Notes: generated from the sequence alone by a model not told the origin. 17,042 nt of DNA from an uncultured Clostridia bacterium (GCA_945487445.1 CALYTU010000020.1:1-17042); one strand, 5' to 3'; positions 1 through 7,750 are shown, counted from the stretch's first letter. Translations and numbers: made by a program.

Positions 1-986
1 TCGACAACCAGCTCCGGGGCCGTTCCGGCCGTCAGGGCGATCCCGGCGAGAGCCGCTTCTACCTTTCCATGCAGGATGATCTCATGCGCCTGTTCAGCCC
101 TGAGCGGATTATGAACATGATGGAGACGCTCGGCATCGACGAGGATACGCCCATCGACGCAAAAATTCTCTCCGGGGCCATCGAAAACGCGCAGAAGACT
201 GTTGAAAGCCGAAACTATCAGGCCCGGAAAAACGTGCTGGAATATGACGATGTGATGAACACCCAGCGAAAGGTCATCTATGAACAGCGCATGCAGGTGC
301 TCAACGGGGAGGACCTGCAGAAGAACATTGAAGCCATGATGCGCTATGTGGTGGACTCCGAGGTGGAAAACAGCTTCGGCCAGTCCAACTATGTTGAGGA
401 TGCGGACCAGATCCGCGACCTCCTCTCCCACTTCGAGGAGGGTTATATCGCGAAGGGTGCCTGGACCCCCACCCGGGAGGAGATCGACAAGCTGGACAAG
501 CAGGGCGTTAAGGAGCATATCCTCGGGCTCATGCAGGCGGCCTATGCCGCCAAGGAGGCCGAGTACGGCGCGACCACCATGCGCGAGGTGGAGCGGGTCA
601 TCACCCTTCGGGTGGTGGACGAATACTGGATGGACAACATCGACGCCATGACGGACCTGCGCCAGGGCATTGCCCTGCGTTCCTATGGTCAGGTGGATCC
701 GGTGGTGGAGTACAAGCGCGAGGGTTACGCCATGTTTGAGGGCATGATCAACGCCATCAAGGAGGAGACCGTCCGCCGCCTGTTTGCCGTTCGCATCCGG
801 AGCGACAAGGATATGGAGCGCAAGAAGGTTGCCACCGTCACCGGCACCGGCGGCGGAGACAAGACCGTCAAGCGCCAGCCCGTGGTCAAAAAGGTCAAGA
901 TCGGCCCGAACGATCCCTGCCCTTGCGGCAGCGGCAAAAAGTACAAGAAGTGCTGCCGGGACAAAGACCTGGGCAGAATCTCCTGA
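1..986 (+). CDS. secA: Preprotein translocase ATPase SecA, C-terminal part (5' end outside window)
   Basis: SecA is the cytosolic ATPase that pushes unfolded preproteins through the SecYEG channel. Only the last ~327 codons are present. The reading frame is open from base 3, and the first residues (DNQLRGRSGRQGDPGESRFY) are the helicase motif VI region of the second nucleotide-binding domain. Next come the helical scaffold and wing (for example NYQARKNVLEYDDVMNTQRK), then a basic linker. The protein ends in a SEC-C zinc motif, CPCGSGKKYKKCC, which binds SecB or the ribosome in other bacteria. An internal ATG at 69 is not the start. The stop lies 32 nt before pgeF, so co-transcription is likely. 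Family identity is certain; the N-terminal two-thirds cannot be judged. Confidence 0.97.
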   Translation, partial: DNQLRGRSGRQGDPGESRFYLSMQDDLMRLFSPERIMNMMETLGIDEDTPIDAKILSGAIENAQKTVESRNYQARKNVLEYDDVMNTQRKVIYEQRMQVLNGEDLQKNIEAMMRYVVDSEVENSFGQSNYVEDADQIRDLLSHFEEGYIAKGAWTPTREEIDKLDKQGVKEHILGLMQAAYAAKEAEYGATTMREVERVITLRVVDEYWMDNIDAMTDLRQGIALRSYGQVDPVVEYKREGYAMFEGMINAIKEETVRRLFAVRIRSDKDMERKKVATVTGTGGGDKTVKRQPVVKKVKIGPNDPCPCGSGKKYKKCCRDKDLGRIS

Positions 987-1018
987 ATGATTCTCTTACC
1001 CCTTCCTAAGGAGGCGCC

Positions 1019-1852
1019 ATGTTCCGCATGAACACACCGCCGGAATACTTAACATCCGACGTTTTCTCCTGCAGCGTCGTCCACTGCTTCTCAACCAGAC
1101 GGGGCGGCGTTTCCGCCGGTCATCTTTCCTCCCTGAACCTGGGCGTTCACCGGGGGGACGACTGGGCCAATGTCTATGAAAACTACCGTCGCCTCGGGGC
1201 GGCTGTTGGCTTCACGCCCGAGCAGACCGTCTTCACCCGTCAGACCCACACAGACGCCGTTGCCCGCGTAGGCACGGCGGATCGGGGTGTCGGACTCTTC
1301 CGGGAGGTGGAGCCGGAGCGGGACGGGATCTATACGGACGAGCCCGGGGTTGCACTGGTCTGCTTTTCTGCGGACTGCACCCCCATCCTCCTGCACGATC
1401 CCGTCCAACACGCCGTTGCAGCGATTCATGCCGGCTGGCGGGGGACAGCCCTTGGCATTGCCGCCCGCTGCGTGGAGGCCATGACGCGGGACTTCGGCAC
1501 CGATCCTGCCGACGTACAGGCGGCCATTGGCCCCTGCATTGGTTCCTGCTGTTTTGAGACCGACCGCAATGTGCCAGATGCGATGATCGCAGCCCTCGGC
1601 CCGGAGGCGGAGCAATTCATCCGTCCGGCTGCCCGTCACAAATCGGGCGGAGAAACCTCAAATTTTGCATCGGTCGAGAAGTTCTTCCCTGATCTCAAGC
1701 GGCTCAATGCTCTGTGGCTGCGCCGCGCGGGGGTAAAAACTGTCGACATCAGCCGTGACTGTACGCATTGCCAGCCAGACCGCTTCTGGTCCCACCGGGT
1801 TACGGGGCAAGCCCGGGGCTCCATGGCGGCCGTCATCATGCTGCGGGAATGA
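1019..1852 (+). CDS. pgeF: Purine nucleoside phosphorylase / polyphenol-oxidase family protein (YfiH, PgeF, LACC1-like)
   Basis: A 277-residue protein of the Cu-oxidase_4/YfiH family. Members phosphorolyse or deaminate purine nucleosides, and some edit peptidoglycan precursors. The expected metal-site residues are visible: His77 in QTHTDAV, Cys120 in FSADCTPILL and His137 in AIHAGWRG. The conserved IGPCIGSCCFE (170-180) and the C-terminal DCTHCQPDRFWSHR segment are also present. Length is normal. AAGGAGG at 1008-1014 stands only 4 nt before ATG 1019 and 13 nt before an in-frame ATG at 1028, so the start could be either; I chose 1019. It follows secA by 32 nt. A housekeeping nucleoside-salvage role is inferred from the family, not from context. 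Confidence 0.93.
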   Translation: MFRMNTPPEYLTSDVFSCSVVHCFSTRRGGVSAGHLSSLNLGVHRGDDWANVYENYRRLGAAVGFTPEQTVFTRQTHTDAVARVGTADRGVGLFREVEPERDGIYTDEPGVALVCFSADCTPILLHDPVQHAVAAIHAGWRGTALGIAARCVEAMTRDFGTDPADVQAAIGPCIGSCCFETDRNVPDAMIAALGPEAEQFIRPAARHKSGGETSNFASVEKFFPDLKRLNALWLRRAGVKTVDISRDCTHCQPDRFWSHRVTGQARGSMAAVIMLRE

Positions 1853-1914
1853 AGACCGCGGCTGCGCGGAAATACGGCCGGCATAATCTTTGAATCAAAC
1901 AGGAGGCGATCCCA

Positions 1915-3543
1915 CTGAAACGCCTGCTATCCATTTTGCTTGTCTGTGCGCTGCTGCTGTCCGGCTGTGCCCTGATATCCCCGGATCAAGAGGAGTCATC
2001 CACGGCCTCCGTTCAGACAGAACCGCGCGAAGGAACTCTCAATCAGACCGCCGAGCCTCCAAAGGGCTTCGGACTGGCCTATGTGCCGGCCTATGGCTTC
2101 AACCCCTATGCCTGTACCTGCATTACCAATCGACCCGTGTTTTCTCTCGTCTATGAGCCGCTTTTCGTCCTGGGAAACACCTTCCAGCCGGAGCCTGTGC
2201 TGTGTCAGCAATTCGCTGTCTCCGAGGATGGGAAGCGCTGCCTGATTACCCTGTGTGAGGGCGTTCGCTTTTCCGATGGGACGCCTCTGACCGCGGCGGA
2301 CGCCGCTGCCTCGCTGGAGGCAGCGCAGAATTCCGATTACTACGGCTCGCGGTTTTCCAAGGTGGAGGCCTTTACGGCCCGGGACGAGCACACGCTGGAG
2401 ATTACGCTTTTTTCCGCTTATGAGAACCTGCCCCTGTTGCTGGATGTCCCCATCGTGAAAGGAGGAACCCAGACTGCCGAACGTCCGCTCGGCACCGGTC
2501 CTTACGTCTTCTCAGAGGAGGACGGACTCTGCCTGCGCCGGAACAGAGGTTGGTGGCAAGACAATCGTGCGCCGGTGGAGTATGACAGGATTATGCTGAC
2601 CGCGTGCAAAGACCCCGCCGCTGTCCGAGACAGCTTCGAGTTTGGGTCGACCTCCCTGGTTTGCGCGGATCTCAACGCACCAAACGCCGTCGGGTATCGC
2701 TGTGATTATGAGCTCTGGGAAAACCCCACTACGACGATGCAGTATCTCGGCTTCAACCTGACCAACAGTGTGTTCTATCAGCGAGAGCTGCGTGCGGCCG
2801 TCACTCATATCATCAACCGCGAGGCTTTGATTGCCTCGGTTTACAAGGGTTTTGCCGAGGCGGCCTATCTGCCCTGCGCGCCGGCAAGTCCTCTCTACGA
2901 TCAGGAGCTGGCGCAGAGCTATGCGTACGACGAGGAGGCCTTTGCAAAGTCCCTGCGAAGTGCGGAGATTGCCGAGGGCTATGTCGCCACACTGATTGTC
3001 TGTTCGGCGGACCCGGCCCGCGTGGAGTTGGCCCATCGTGTTGCCGACGCGATTTCAAATGCCGGACTGAAAATGGAGGTCAAGCCGCTGGACATGGATA
3101 CCTACCGTTATCGACTCAACACCGGTCAGTACGACATGTTTATCGGAGAGGCAAGGCTGTCCGGAAACTTTGATCTTACGGGGTTCTTCAAGCCCTATGG
3201 AAACCTCAGCGTCGGCGGCATCCGCAGCGCCGGTATGGAGCAGCTCTGTTATGAGACGCTCGAAAACTCCGGCAACTGCTACGATCTTTACCGGGGCGTT
3301 ATGGAGAACGGGTATTTCTGCCCCCTGCTCTTCAAGTCCTATGCCGTAATGGCCAACCGCGGCGTGATCGGTGCCCTGCAGCCAGCCGTCGACTGCGTTT
3401 TCCACCTTGCTGGCGGCCGCAGTCTTGCGGACGCCAGCGTGTCCTATGCTGAAATGGCCGGGACGGAGGAGGAAAATACCGAGTCCACGGAAATGCCGGG
3501 GGAGGCCCAAACATCCGAAAATACAGAGGAGAAAGAATCATGA
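1915..3543 (+). CDS. Solute-binding lipoprotein, SBP_bac_5 (peptide/nickel-type) family, CTG start
   Basis: A 542-residue extracytoplasmic solute-binding protein of ABC transporter family 5 (oligopeptide/dipeptide type). The best start is CTG at 1915. It lies 8 nt after AGGAGG (1901-1906) and gives a textbook lipoprotein signal peptide: MKRLL, a hydrophobic stretch, then LLLSGC with Cys18 as the lipidation site. The next in-frame candidate, TTG 1936, would remove the positive n-region and has no ribosome site. Family-like segments include FSLVYEPLF, the VRFSDGTPLTAADAAASLE block and RPLGTGPYVF. The tail is acidic and low-complexity (about the last 25 residues). Around 16 cysteines are present, which is unusual for an exported protein. 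No permease or ATPase gene lies nearby, so it is an orphan receptor and its ligand is unknown. The stop overlaps the thyA start (ATGA). Confidence 0.85.
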   Translation: MKRLLSILLVCALLLSGCALISPDQEESSTASVQTEPREGTLNQTAEPPKGFGLAYVPAYGFNPYACTCITNRPVFSLVYEPLFVLGNTFQPEPVLCQQFAVSEDGKRCLITLCEGVRFSDGTPLTAADAAASLEAAQNSDYYGSRFSKVEAFTARDEHTLEITLFSAYENLPLLLDVPIVKGGTQTAERPLGTGPYVFSEEDGLCLRRNRGWWQDNRAPVEYDRIMLTACKDPAAVRDSFEFGSTSLVCADLNAPNAVGYRCDYELWENPTTTMQYLGFNLTNSVFYQRELRAAVTHIINREALIASVYKGFAEAAYLPCAPASPLYDQELAQSYAYDEEAFAKSLRSAEIAEGYVATLIVCSADPARVELAHRVADAISNAGLKMEVKPLDMDTYRYRLNTGQYDMFIGEARLSGNFDLTGFFKPYGNLSVGGIRSAGMEQLCYETLENSGNCYDLYRGVMENGYFCPLLFKSYAVMANRGVIGALQPAVDCVFHLAGGRSLADASVSYAEMAGTEEENTESTEMPGEAQTSENTEEKES

Positions 3544-4370
3544 GCTACGCAGATCAAGTTTACATCGAGACCTGTAAGCGCGTTTTGATCGAAGGCGTCC
3601 GGGACGACAATCTGCCTGTCCGTCCCCGCTGGGAGGACGGAACCCCCGCCCACACCGTCAAGCTTTTCGGGGTGGTCAACCGGTATGATCTGCAAAAGGA
3701 ATTCCCGCTGATGACGCTGCGTCGGACCTATTGGAAGTCTGCCATTGACGAGCTGCTGTGGATTTGGCAAAAGAAGTCCAACCGCGTCTCGGAACTTGGC
3801 AGCCACGTCTGGGACGCCTGGGCAGACGAAAACGGCACCATCGGTAAGGCATACGGCTACCAGCTGGGTTTGAAGCACCACTATCCCGAAGGAGACTTCG
3901 ACCAGGTGGACCGCGTGCTCTTCGATCTCAAGCACAATCCCCAGAGCCGCCGTATTTTGACAAGTATGTACAATTTCGCGGACTTGAGCGAAATGGGACT
4001 CTATCCCTGCGCCTATTCCATGACCTTCAATGTATCGGGCAGGGTCCTGAACGCAATCCTGAACCAGCGTTCCCAGGATATGCTCACCGCCAACAACTGG
4101 AATGTGGTGCAGTATGCCGCGCTCGTCTGTATGTTCGCACAGGTCTCCGGTCTGGCGCCCGGGGAGCTGGTCCATGTTATTGCCGACTGCCACATTTATG
4201 ACCGCCATATTCCGCTGGTTGAGAAAATGATTGAAAAAGCGCCCTTCCCGGCCCCGGATTTCAGGATGGATAAGTCTGTTACGGATTTTTATGCCTTCAC
4301 CAAGAACAGCTTTGCCGTGGAAAACTATCAATACCATCCCTTTGAGACAAAGATACCCGTTGCGATTTAG
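3540..4370 (+). CDS. thyA: Thymidylate synthase (ThyA)
   Basis: Converts dUMP and methylenetetrahydrofolate to dTMP and dihydrofolate in the cytosol. The protein has 276 residues, normal for the family. Cys157 in LYPCAYS is the nucleophile. The phosphate-binding Arg177 and Asp180 are in LNQRSQD, Asn and Tyr in NNWNVVQYA contact the pyrimidine, and HIYDRH holds the conserved His and Tyr. The protein ends in IPVAI, matching the usual C-terminal PVAV-type closure. The His that follows the catalytic Cys in E. coli (PCH) is Ala here; from memory this is normal in the clostridial subgroup. GAGGAG (3526-3531) sits 8 nt before ATG. The start overlaps the upstream stop by 4 nt, and the SD for folA overlaps the thyA stop, so translation is probably coupled across the set. 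Confidence 0.97.
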   Translation: MSYADQVYIETCKRVLIEGVRDDNLPVRPRWEDGTPAHTVKLFGVVNRYDLQKEFPLMTLRRTYWKSAIDELLWIWQKKSNRVSELGSHVWDAWADENGTIGKAYGYQLGLKHHYPEGDFDQVDRVLFDLKHNPQSRRILTSMYNFADLSEMGLYPCAYSMTFNVSGRVLNAILNQRSQDMLTANNWNVVQYAALVCMFAQVSGLAPGELVHVIADCHIYDRHIPLVEKMIEKAPFPAPDFRMDKSVTDFYAFTKNSFAVENYQYHPFETKIPVAI

Positions 4371-4381
4371 GAGGACAGCAC

Positions 4382-4894
4382 ATGAACGCAATCGTAAATG
4401 TAACGCCCCATTGGGGGATCGGAAAAAACGGGAAATTGCTGGTGTCTATCCACACCGACCTTCAACGTTTTCGGGAGCTCACCGTTAATAAGACTGTCAT
4501 CTACGGCCGCAAGACGCTGGAAACCTTTCCCGGCGCCCACCCGCTCCGTGATCGGGAGAACATCATCCTGACACGGGACCCGGACTTCACCGCCGAAGAC
4601 GCCATTATCTGCCACGATATGGATGAGCTAAAAAGCATTTTACGGGACCGTTACAGTGAAAACCTCTGGGTCATCGGCGGCGAGAGCATCTACAAGCTTC
4701 TTGTGCCGCATTGTGAGAAGGCCTATGTCACCTTTAGCTACACCGAGCTCAAGGCGGACAAGTTCTTCCCCAACCTGAACCGAAACGAAAACTGGTATGT
4801 CACCGCAATTCAACCCACCCAGATCGAGGGCCGCACGCCATTCCGCTTTGTGGAGTATACCAATACGAAGCCCCTGCCGTTCGATCACCTGTAG
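4382..4894 (+). CDS. folA: Dihydrofolate reductase
   Basis: Reduces the dihydrofolate produced by ThyA back to tetrahydrofolate using NADPH. The protein has 170 residues. Visible features are the N-terminal MNAIVNVTPHWGIGKNG segment, the active-site acid Asp26 in HTDLQRF, the NADPH-binding IYGRKTLETFPG (40-51), Arg58 near the folate glutamate and WVIGGESIY (96-104). The Trp that usually follows Leu-Pro in the Met20 loop is absent (KLLVSIHTD). I recall related clostridial enzymes with LLVSI here, so this is probably a subgroup trait; altered antifolate sensitivity is possible but unproven. TAGGAGG (4368-4374) includes the thyA stop codon and stands 7 nt before ATG. The thyA-folA pairing is a common functional coupling. 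Confidence 0.95.
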   Translation: MNAIVNVTPHWGIGKNGKLLVSIHTDLQRFRELTVNKTVIYGRKTLETFPGAHPLRDRENIILTRDPDFTAEDAIICHDMDELKSILRDRYSENLWVIGGESIYKLLVPHCEKAYVTFSYTELKADKFFPNLNRNENWYVTAIQPTQIEGRTPFRFVEYTNTKPLPFDHL

Positions 4895-4938
4895 GCGCGG
4901 TTCGAAGCTGTCTGCATGTGCGGACAAATCACTGTTGA

Positions 4939-4947
4939 TTTTTAATA
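4939..4947. repeat. Left copy of a 9-bp direct repeat (putative target-site duplication)
   Basis: TTTTTAATA, identical to 5068-5076, directly flanks the inverted-repeat element. The sequence is AT-rich and could repeat by chance, but its exact abutment to both ends of the element favours a transposition scar. Confidence 0.5.
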
Positions 4948-5067
4948 GGGTATAGTTGCAAAGTGAGGACCTGCTACAAGATCTTGTATCCAAGAGTGAC
5001 GAAACGAGCGAATATGTTGTATGCCAAAACCATCAGTTTACTCAGGTCCTCACTTTGCGACTAACAC
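4948..5067. mobile_element. MITE-like 120-bp inverted-repeat element inserted between folA and trmL
   Basis: A non-coding AT-richer insert. Two 21-nt arms at 4953-4973 and 5043-5063 are inverted copies with one difference (a G-U pair in RNA). They share GCAAAGTGAGGACCTG. The 69-nt loop begins with a perfect 14-bp palindrome, tacaagatcttgta (4975-4988). The termini outside the arms are roughly similar (GGGTATAG and, reversed, GTGTTAG). A 9-bp direct repeat TTTTTAATA abuts both ends (4939-4947 and 5068-5076), as expected for a target-site duplication. There is no transposase, so mobilisation would need one in trans. On the + strand the stem is followed 4 nt later by TTTTT, so it may also terminate folA transcripts. 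The alternative is a fixed regulatory hairpin with a chance repeat. Confidence 0.55.
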
Positions 5068-5076
5068 TTTTTAATA
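5068..5076. repeat. Right copy of a 9-bp direct repeat (putative target-site duplication)
   Basis: TTTTTAATA, matching 4939-4947. It also supplies the T-run after the + strand hairpin of the element and lies 17 nt before the trmL start codon, so the insertion shaped the trmL leader. Confidence 0.5.
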
Positions 5077-5093
5077 AACAATCGGGTAAAAAT

Positions 5094-5600
5094 ATGCTGA
5101 ACATTGTCTTAGTTGAGCCGGAGATTCCGCAGAACACTGGAAATATCTCCCGGACCTGCGCCGCGACTGGAAGCAGACTCCATTTGATTAAGCCACTGGG
5201 CTTTGAAATCTCAGACCGCCAGCTCAAGCGGGCCGGTCTGGACTACTGGCATCTGCTGGATGTCCGTCTCTATGAAAACCTGGAGGATTTCTTTCAAAAA
5301 AACGAGGTCCGTCAAATGCGCCTGTTTTCCACCAAGGCGCCACGCTGCTATACCGATGTTGCCTATTCCGACGAGTGTTATCTCTTTTTCGGAAAGGAGA
5401 CGAAGGGCCTGCCCGCCGATTTCCTTTCCATTCACCCGGACGACTGTGTAAAGCTCCCCATGATTGAAGCTGCCCGGTCACTGAATCTGTCCAATTCTGT
5501 TGCAGTCGGTGTTTTTGAAGCCCTCCGCCAGTTAAACTTTCCCCATCTGAAGCAATGGGGCAGCATGAAGGAAGAACAAGGGAGCCTTTCGAGTTTTTAA
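5094..5600 (+). CDS. trmL: tRNA (cytidine(34)-2'-O)-methyltransferase TrmL (SpoU family)
   Basis: A 168-residue SPOUT (trefoil-knot) methyltransferase that 2'-O-methylates the wobble nucleotide of leucine tRNAs in E. coli and relatives. Motif 1 is EPEIPQNTGNISRTCAA (8-24), motif 2 is FFGKETKGLP (98-107), and motif 3 is PMIEAARSLNLSNSVAV (122-138), which forms the knot and SAM site. Length is typical of TrmL rather than the longer TrmH/RlmB. I placed the start at ATG 5094 because MLNIVLVEPEIPQNTGN aligns with the family start. The frame is open further upstream, but only through the inverted-repeat element. No clear Shine-Dalgarno is visible (only a weak GGT at 5084-5086), so translation may be low. 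It may belong to the following glycolytic transcript or stand alone. Confidence 0.93.
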   Translation: MLNIVLVEPEIPQNTGNISRTCAATGSRLHLIKPLGFEISDRQLKRAGLDYWHLLDVRLYENLEDFFQKNEVRQMRLFSTKAPRCYTDVAYSDECYLFFGKETKGLPADFLSIHPDDCVKLPMIEAARSLNLSNSVAVGVFEALRQLNFPHLKQWGSMKEEQGSLSSF

Positions 5601-5629
5601 TTTGAATCCCGTACATAATTAGTAAATCC

Positions 5630-5645
5630 ATCCGCGCCGGCGGAT
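5630..5645 (+). other. Small perfect hairpin in the trmL-pgk gap
   Basis: ATCCGC (5630-5635) and GCGGAT (5640-5645) pair around a 4-nt GCCG loop in the 71-nt gap before pgk. No T-run follows, so it is not a convincing intrinsic terminator. It could protect the 5' end of a pgk mRNA. I see no good promoter in this gap. Confidence 0.35.
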
Positions 5646-5671
5646 TGATCAATCATAATCGGAGGTTAACT

Positions 5672-6871
5672 ATGAACTACAACAAGAAATCCGTTGAGGA
5701 TATCGACGTCAGCGGGAAGCGGGTTCTTTGCCGCTGCGACTTCAACGTTCCCACCAAGGACGGCAAGATTACTTCTGACAAGCGCATTGTTGCCGCGCTG
5801 CCCACTATCAACTATCTGCGAGAACACGGCGCAAAGGTCATCCTCTGCTCCCACATGGGAAAGCCCAAGGGTGAGTTCAAGCCCGAGCTGAGCCTGAAGG
5901 TGGTGGCTGAGCGTCTGAGCGAGCTGCTGGGCGTTGAGGTCAAAATGGCCAATGACGTTGCCGGCGAGGACAGCAAACGTCTGGCTGCCGGGCTCCGGGA
6001 CGGTGACGTGATGCTCCTGGAGAACACCCGTTTTGCTAAGGGCGAGACCAAGAACGATCCCGAGCTGAGCAAGGCGCTTGCCGATCTGGCTGACATTTTC
6101 GTAAATGACGCCTTCGGCACCGCCCACCGCGCACATTCCTCCACGGCCGGCGTGGCCGACTATCTGCCCGCTGTTTGCGGCTTCCTGATTGCCAAGGAAG
6201 TCGGCATCATGGGCAAGGCTCTGGCTGATCCCGAGCGTCCTTTTGTCGCCATTCTGGGCGGCGCCAAGATCTCCGACAAGCTGAACGTCATCAACAATTT
6301 GCTCGAAAAGGTGGACACCCTGATTATCGGCGGCGGCATGGCGTATACCTTCCTGGCAGCCAAGGGCTATCGTGTGGGCTCCTCCCTGCTGGACAATGAG
6401 AAGATCGACTACTGTCGTGAGATGATGAAGAAGGCCGAAGAAAAGGGCGTTAAGCTCCTGCTGCCCATCGACACCGTGGTGGCAAAAGCCTTCCCCGATC
6501 CCATCGACGGGCCCATTGAGGTTCAAACCGTTGCTGCCGACTCCATTCCCGCCGACTGCATGGGTCTGGACATCGGCGAGAAGACCCGGGAGCTCTTCGC
6601 TGAGGCTGCCAAGTCCGCGAAAACCGTCGTTTGGAACGGCCCCATGGGCGTCTTTGAGAATCCCACACTGGCCAAAGGAACCATCTCTGTTGCCCAGGCC
6701 CTGGCCGCTTCCGAGGCTGTGACCATCGTGGGCGGCGGCGACTCTGCGGCAGCCTGTGAGCAGCTCGGCTTTGCTGATCAAATCACCCACATCTCCACCG
6801 GCGGCGGTGCGTCTTTGGAATTCCTGGAGGGCCTGGAGCTTCCCGGCATTGCCTGTCTTGCCGACAAGTAA
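5672..6871 (+). CDS. pgk: Phosphoglycerate kinase
   Basis: Transfers phosphate from 1,3-bisphosphoglycerate to ADP in glycolysis. The protein has 399 residues, the standard length for a monomeric two-domain PGK. The signature RCDFNVP lies at 21-27, followed by HRAHSS (152-157) in the N-domain substrate site. The C-domain nucleotide site shows GGAKISDK (196-203), WNGPMGVFE (321-329) and GGGDSAA (354-360). ATG 5672 is preceded by GGAGG (5661-5665) at 6 nt; an in-frame ATG at 5645 would lack a ribosome site and add nine atypical residues. It is followed 6 nt later by tpiA, so the two form an operon. Codon use appears strongly biased, fitting high expression. Confidence 0.98.
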   Translation: MNYNKKSVEDIDVSGKRVLCRCDFNVPTKDGKITSDKRIVAALPTINYLREHGAKVILCSHMGKPKGEFKPELSLKVVAERLSELLGVEVKMANDVAGEDSKRLAAGLRDGDVMLLENTRFAKGETKNDPELSKALADLADIFVNDAFGTAHRAHSSTAGVADYLPAVCGFLIAKEVGIMGKALADPERPFVAILGGAKISDKLNVINNLLEKVDTLIIGGGMAYTFLAAKGYRVGSSLLDNEKIDYCREMMKKAEEKGVKLLLPIDTVVAKAFPDPIDGPIEVQTVAADSIPADCMGLDIGEKTRELFAEAAKSAKTVVWNGPMGVFENPTLAKGTISVAQALAASEAVTIVGGGDSAAACEQLGFADQITHISTGGGASLEFLEGLELPGIACLADK

Positions 6872-6877
6872 GCGTTC

Positions 6878-7654
6878 ATGAACAGAAAATATCGCAGACC
6901 GCTGATCGCCGGCAACTGGAAAATGAACAAGACCCCCTCGGAAACCAGGGAGTTCGTGACCGGATTTAAGGCGATGCTGCCAAAACTGCGGCGCTGTGAC
7001 ATTGCGCTCTGCGTTCCGGCTGTCTGTATTCCCGCGGCCGTCAAGGGGGCGAGGGACAGCCGGATCGCAATCGGCGCACAAACTTGCAGTGCGTTTGCTT
7101 CCGGCGCCTACACCGGGGAAATCAGCGCCGCCATGCTCAAGGACGCGGGCTGTAAATACGTCATCCTGGGTCATTCCGAGCGCCGCGCGATGGGGGAGAC
7201 AGACAAGAATATCCATGCAAAGCTTTTGACTGCGCTGGATTCCGGCCTGACGCCGATCCTCTGCTGCGGCGAGAGCCCGGAGCAGCGCGAGCTGGGCGTG
7301 ACGGAGCCATGGATTACCATGCAGCTCCGCGCCGCTCTGGCGGGCATACCGCCGGAAAAGCTCCGGACTGTCGTCGTAGCGTATGAGCCCATTTGGGCCA
7401 TCGGAACCGGGCAAACTGCCACGCCGGATCAGGCGGAGTCGGTCTGCGCGCATATCCGCGCCGTCTTGCGCAAGCAGTACGGCGCAAAGACTGCGCGTGC
7501 AGTTGTGATCCTTTACGGAGGCAGTATGAACGGCAATAACGCCGCTCAGCTGCTTGCACAGCCGGATATTGACGGCGGACTGATCGGCGGCGCCTCGCTC
7601 GATCCGCAAAAGCTGCTTTGCATTGTCGAAGCGGCCAGCTGTGAAGCTGAATAG
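6878..7654 (+). CDS. tpiA: Triosephosphate isomerase
   Basis: Interconverts dihydroxyacetone phosphate and glyceraldehyde 3-phosphate. The protein has 258 residues. All catalytic elements are present: Asn13 and Lys15 in AGNWKMN, His99 in ILGHSERR and Glu170 in VVAYEPIWAIGTG, then the phosphate-binding loop YGGSMNGNNA and GGLIGGASL near the C-terminus. ATG 6878 is only 6 nt after the pgk stop and lacks a strong Shine-Dalgarno, so translational coupling to pgk is likely. In many Bacillota gpmI follows tpiA; here a CBS-domain gene follows after a 137-nt AT-rich gap, so the glycolytic cluster ends here. Confidence 0.98.
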   Translation: MNRKYRRPLIAGNWKMNKTPSETREFVTGFKAMLPKLRRCDIALCVPAVCIPAAVKGARDSRIAIGAQTCSAFASGAYTGEISAAMLKDAGCKYVILGHSERRAMGETDKNIHAKLLTALDSGLTPILCCGESPEQRELGVTEPWITMQLRAALAGIPPEKLRTVVVAYEPIWAIGTGQTATPDQAESVCAHIRAVLRKQYGAKTARAVVILYGGSMNGNNAAQLLAQPDIDGGLIGGASLDPQKLLCIVEAASCEAE

Positions 7655-7689
7655 AATTATGCAACTTCCACAAATAAGATGCTGGAATT

Positions 7690-7750
7690 TTGGCCGTATA
7701 CCCAGCAATTTGTTTATATAATTTTCATAATTCTGTGGTATAGTGTTATC
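7690..7750 (+). promoter_or_regulatory. AT-rich putative promoter region before the CBS-domain gene
   Basis: In the 137-nt gap after tpiA the base composition turns strongly AT-rich. A perfect TATAAT lies at 7717-7722 and a second -10-like TATAGT at 7739-7744. Neither has a good -35 at normal spacing (TTGGCC at 7690-7695 is 21 nt away from the first). An independent promoter is plausible but not proven by sequence. Confidence 0.35.

Noticed and set aside
1856..1869. CCGCG-gctg-CGCGG hairpin between pgeF and the lipoprotein gene
   Set aside because: Only 5 bp and no T-run; the 62-nt gap is more consistent with continued transcription.
3990..4030. Missing His after the ThyA catalytic Cys (PCA instead of PCH)
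   Set aside because: As far as I recall, clostridial ThyA proteins commonly have PCAYS here, and all other catalytic residues are present, so it is not taken as a defect.
3444..4391. A 315-codon - strand frame opposite thyA
   Set aside because: Antisense shadow of a clear thymidylate synthase gene, with no recognisable domain.
4909..4926. Hairpin TGTCTGC-atgt-GCGGACA after folA
   Set aside because: One G-U pair and only a distant T-run (4939-4943); too weak to call a terminator, although with the adjacent element it might slow polymerase.
4956..5093. Extended N-terminus for TrmL beginning at TTG 4956
   Set aside because: The extra 46 codons come entirely from the inverted-repeat element and its flank; TrmL similarity starts at ATG 5094.
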